25,491 bases of DNA from positions 1 through 25,491 of the forward strand of contig JAGWML010000014.1 of NCBI GenBank assembly GCA_028873155.1, in the 5' to 3' direction. A program made the translations under genes and the position numbers. Shown one piece after another: positions 23,228 through 25,491 of this stretch. The notes under the pieces are model-generated. The model was not told the origin of the DNA, made no database searches, and saw only the letters and a program-made list of their open reading frames with translations. The stretch comes from Acidobacteriota bacterium (lineage in GTDB: Bacteria; Acidobacteriota; Terriglobia; Terriglobales; Acidobacteriaceae). Each line of letters opens with the position of its first letter. Positions within the stretch are counted from its first letter, which is position 1.

Positions 23228-24366
23228 GTCGCCTCCACGTGCTTGCGAGGTTTTGGTGTCAAGCCATGTTCCTCAATGGCGAGCTGCCGCACCTGATCGC
23301 CAAACCGCAGCACTCTCTCGCGCAATGCGGCAAGCTGCTTCTCACTCAGCGCTGCGCTTGTTCGGGCCTCGAACAGCTTCGCCCTCTTGCGCCCCACCGT
23401 GCGTGCCCGTGTGAGCAGCATCCTTCGAAATGCCGCCGACCTTTCACCCTCACGCACCAGCGCCTCATACCCGCGCAGAATCAGCTCCGGACTGTGGCAA
23501 ATCTCCATTGTGTCCATGCCCGCGCGCACTGCTTCCACCACCGCATCCTCAATCGGCATGTACTTCAGGATTCCACCCATCTCCAGATCATCGGAGAAAA
23601 TGATTCCCGCGAAGCCGATTCTCTTGCGCAGCACCGTCGTCATCCAGAATGCGGAGACGCTTGCCGGCCGCTCTCTTCCCGGCGTTTGTGGATACGCCGC
23701 ATGATTCACCATCACCATCGGCAGCGTCTCGCTGAGGGCACGATAGGGCACCAGGTCTTCGCGCCACAGTTCATTCCAGGTCCGCAGAATCCGGGGCGTC
23801 TCCACATGCGAGTCCAGCGAGCCCGCGCCCAACCCTGGAAAATGCTTGCCGCATCCCGCCACACCTTGACTGCGCAGCCCATCCAGCATGGCCCGCGCAT
23901 ACCGCGCAACATCCTCCGCATCGCGTGCCACAGCGCGCGTCCCCATGACCGCAGCCGACTCCGGCAATGCCAGATCCAGAACGGGGGCCAGCGTTGTGTT
24001 GAACCCAAAGGCGCGCGCCCCTCGCCCGATCAGCTCGCCATGCTGCCGAGCCATTGCTTGATTTCCGCGCAGCGCCGCAGCGCGTGCCACCGCCTGCGCA
24101 GAAGGCATCGGCGCCAGCGCATCCCGCAGCCGGTCCACCGTTCCGCCCTCCATGTCTACGCAACGGAAGCTGTGCGCAGCGCAAGGCTTCGTTGCCTCAT
24201 CCAGCAATGTCCGCGTCTGTCGCGCATCTGCGATATTCCGTCGAAACAGAATCACGCCGCCCGGCCGAAGCAGCCTGAGCCAGGCACGCTCCAGCCCGGT
24301 CAACTCTGTACCGGCCAGTCCCACAACCAGCAGGCTCCCCGCAGCATCGCGCAACGTCATCGTCAT
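23224..24366 (-). CDS. nagZ: beta-N-acetylhexosaminidase NagZ-like (GH3)
   Basis: This GH3 enzyme removes GlcNAc from GlcNAc-anhydroMurNAc muropeptides in the cytosol. Visible blocks, numbered from ATG 24384, are RPGGVILFRRNI, DMEGGTVDRL, the KHFPGLGAGSLDSHVETP loop with the NagZ Asp/His pair at 191/193, and IIFSDDLEMGGI with the nucleophile expected at D265. No signal peptide is present, as expected for NagZ. The open frame begins at ATG 24384, but AAGGA lies five bases before the in-frame ATG 24366, and a 9-bp hairpin ends only 5 nt before 24384. I therefore prefer 24366 (380 aa). The C-terminal ~80 residues are helical and basic, longer than E. coli NagZ. It overlaps anmK by four bases. 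Confidence 0.92.
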   Translation of the reverse strand: MTMTLRDAAGSLLVVGLAGTELTGLERAWLRLLRPGGVILFRRNIADARQTRTLLDEATKPCAAHSFRCVDMEGGTVDRLRDALAPMPSAQAVARAAALRGNQAMARQHGELIGRGARAFGFNTTLAPVLDLALPESAAVMGTRAVARDAEDVARYARAMLDGLRSQGVAGCGKHFPGLGAGSLDSHVETPRILRTWNELWREDLVPYRALSETLPMVMVNHAAYPQTPGRERPASVSAFWMTTVLRKRIGFAGIIFSDDLEMGGILKYMPIEDAVVEAVRAGMDTMEICHSPELILRGYEALVREGERSAAFRRMLLTRARTVGRKRAKLFEARTSAALSEKQLAALRERVLRFGDQVRQLAIEEHGLTPKPRKHVEAT

Positions 24367-24389
24367 CTTCTTCCTTGAAGCCATCCGTT

Positions 24390-24418
24390 GTGCTAAAGCT
24401 CTTTTAAGTCCTTAGCAC
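24390..24418 (-). promoter_or_regulatory. intercistronic hairpin between mutS and nagZ
   Basis: On the minus strand GTGCTAAGG and CTTTAGCAC form a 9-bp stem (one G-T pair) with an 11-nt loop, ending 5 nt before the ATG at 24384. A second stem, ACGTAG (24417-24422) with CTACGT (24441-24446), spans the mutS stop. No T-run follows either stem. They may tune nagZ translation or mRNA processing. Confidence 0.4.
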
Positions 24419-24440
24419 GTAGTTCCTGGTCTCTCAGTTC

Positions 24441-25491
24441 CTACGTCTCTTTTTCTTTCAGCTCCTGTTGCAACTCTTCCAGCAGGTTCAGTGCCTGCAG
24501 GGGAGTCAGTGCATTGACGTCCACCTCTTCGATGCGATCCACAATTCGCTGCGAAAGCGGCGTGAACATGGTCATCTGCAACGGCTCTGGCTGCGTCTCC
24601 ACCTGCACGCTCTGGCGCTCTTGCTTTTCATGCTGCCGCAGCACATGTCGCGCACGCTCAATCACTGGCGCAGGCAAGCCAGCCAGCTTCGCTACCTCGA
24701 TGCCGTAGCTCTTGCTCGCCGCGCCCGGCTCAATTGCATGGAGAAAGACAATCCCCTTCGGCGTCTCCTTCACGCTCACGCGCAAATTGCGCACCCGCTT
24801 CAGCTTCTCTGCGAGCATTGTCAGCTCGTGATAGTGCGTTGCAAACAGAGTCCGCGCTCCCGTCTCCGCATGCAGAAACTCCACCGTAGCCCATGCCAGA
24901 CTTAGCCCATCAAACGTCGCCGTTCCGCGCCCCATCTCGTCCAGGAGAATCAGCGAACGCCGCGTCGCTGTGTTCAGGATCGTTGCCGTCTCCGTCATCT
25001 CCACCATGAACGTCGACCGACCCCGCGCAACGTTATCGCTCGCGCCGATGCGCGTGTAGATGCGATCCACCAGCCCCAGCCGCATCCGCTCTGCAGGCAC
25101 AAAGCACCCCATCTGCGCCATCAGCACCAGCATCGCCGCCTGCCGTAGATACGTGCTCTTGCCGCCCATGTTCGGTCCAGTGATCAGCAGCAGACTCGGG
25201 CCATCTTCGCCCGCATTCAAATACAGATCGTTCGCAATGAACCTGCCCTCGCGCGTCTCCTCCATCCAGTGCTCAATCACCGGATGCCGCGCCGCCACGG
25301 CCTCGAGCACCGGCTCGTCAGCAAGCTCGGGCCGCACATACCGGCGCGTTGCCGCCAGATGCGCAAAGTTCGCCAGCAGGTCCGCCTCGGCCACCGCATG
25401 GGACGACCGCCGAATCCGCCCCGCTGACTGCACCACGCTCGCCCGCAACTCCGCGTAGATACGCCGCTCGATCTCCACGCAGCGCTCATGC
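24441..25491 (-). CDS. mutS: DNA mismatch repair ATPase MutS, C-terminal part (5' end outside window)
   Basis: MutS recognises mismatches and, with ATP, recruits MutL. The visible 349 residues cover the end of the clamp/lever region and the full ATPase domain. The Walker A motif is GPNMGGKST, the nucleotide-binding signature DNVARGRSTFMVEMTE, Walker B LILLDEMGRGT, and FATHYHELT is the H-loop region. GAASKSYGIEVAKLAGLP follows, then the C-terminal helices ending LTPLQALNLLEELQQELKEKE. The frame is open to the window edge (HERC precedes the GTG at 25478), so that GTG is not the start. It is followed 56-74 bp later by nagZ on the same strand. Confidence 0.96.
   Translation of the reverse strand, partial: HERCVEIERRIYAELRASVVQSAGRIRRSSHAVAEADLLANFAHLAATRRYVRPELADEPVLEAVAARHPVIEHWMEETREGRFIANDLYLNAGEDGPSLLLITGPNMGGKSTYLRQAAMLVLMAQMGCFVPAERMRLGLVDRIYTRIGASDNVARGRSTFMVEMTETATILNTATRRSLILLDEMGRGTATFDGLSLAWATVEFLHAETGARTLFATHYHELTMLAEKLKRVRNLRVSVKETPKGIVFLHAIEPGAASKSYGIEVAKLAGLPAPVIERARHVLRQHEKQERQSVQVETQPEPLQMTMFTPLSQRIVDRIEEVDVNALTPLQALNLLEELQQELKEKET

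Noticed and set aside
22993..24378. Plus-strand open frame (461 codons) opposite nagZ and anmK
   Set aside because: Shadow frame; NagZ and AnmK motifs are unambiguous on the minus strand.
1..25491. CRISPR array, insertion sequence, tRNA or rRNA
   Set aside because: No regularly spaced repeats, transposase-like proteins, tRNA cloverleaf pattern or rRNA segments were found on reading either strand.

Overview
The window is about 25 kb of GC-rich bacterial chromosome carrying 21 protein-coding genes, of which the first and last are cut by the window edges. The organism is a Gram-negative diderm: it has LpxD for lipid A, lipoproteins, a TonB-dependent receptor and peptidoglycan recycling. The Oar-type TonB receptor with an N-terminal carboxypeptidase-regulatory domain, its DUF5666-like partner and the general gene style suggest Acidobacteriota, probably the Acidobacteriaceae/Terriglobia. 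That placement is inferred from gene families only. No rRNA, tRNA, insertion sequence or CRISPR array is visible.

Layout. Positions 1-870 hold the 3' part of an unrecognised secreted-type protein. Positions 925-4903 (minus) hold a possible envelope and signalling run: an unknown 174-aa protein, lpxD, a small lipoprotein, then a MASE1-PAS-GGDEF diguanylate cyclase. Positions 5093-7006 (plus) hold a CCA/poly(A)-polymerase-family nucleotidyltransferase with an acidic block and a histone-H1-like Lys/Ala/Pro tail. Positions 7318-7641 (minus) hold a twin zinc-ribbon protein. Positions 7819-8738 (plus) hold an ECF-type sigma factor with an overlapping soluble zinc-finger anti-sigma factor, followed by an inverted 4-TM membrane protein (8668-9165).

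The highlight is 9455-12187 (plus). It encodes a secreted six-cysteine peptide made of two CKGKNxCKGxGGC modules, an MNIO (DUF692) enzyme, a DUF2063 (HvfC/BufC-like) partner and a DoxX-family membrane protein. This is the architecture of a bufferin-type RiPP metallophore system, in which cysteines of the precursor are oxidatively modified and the mature peptide sequesters copper in the periplasm. The nearby sigma/anti-sigma pair is a good candidate regulator. A possible ECF-type promoter and a leader with two potential stem-loops precede the precursor gene.

Downstream come a GT4 glycosyltransferase, a secreted GH2 beta-mannosidase, and a 12-bp-stem terminator shared with the convergent TonB receptor. 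The receptor lies 38 bp behind a three-module DUF5666-like protein, and that pair starts from a convincing ECF-type promoter (AAC-17-CGTCTATT). Finally, mutS, nagZ, anmK and an oligopeptide-binding lipoprotein form a tightly packed minus-strand run. NagZ and AnmK are consecutive steps in recycling of anhydro-muropeptides, and the lipoprotein could supply peptides or muropeptides.
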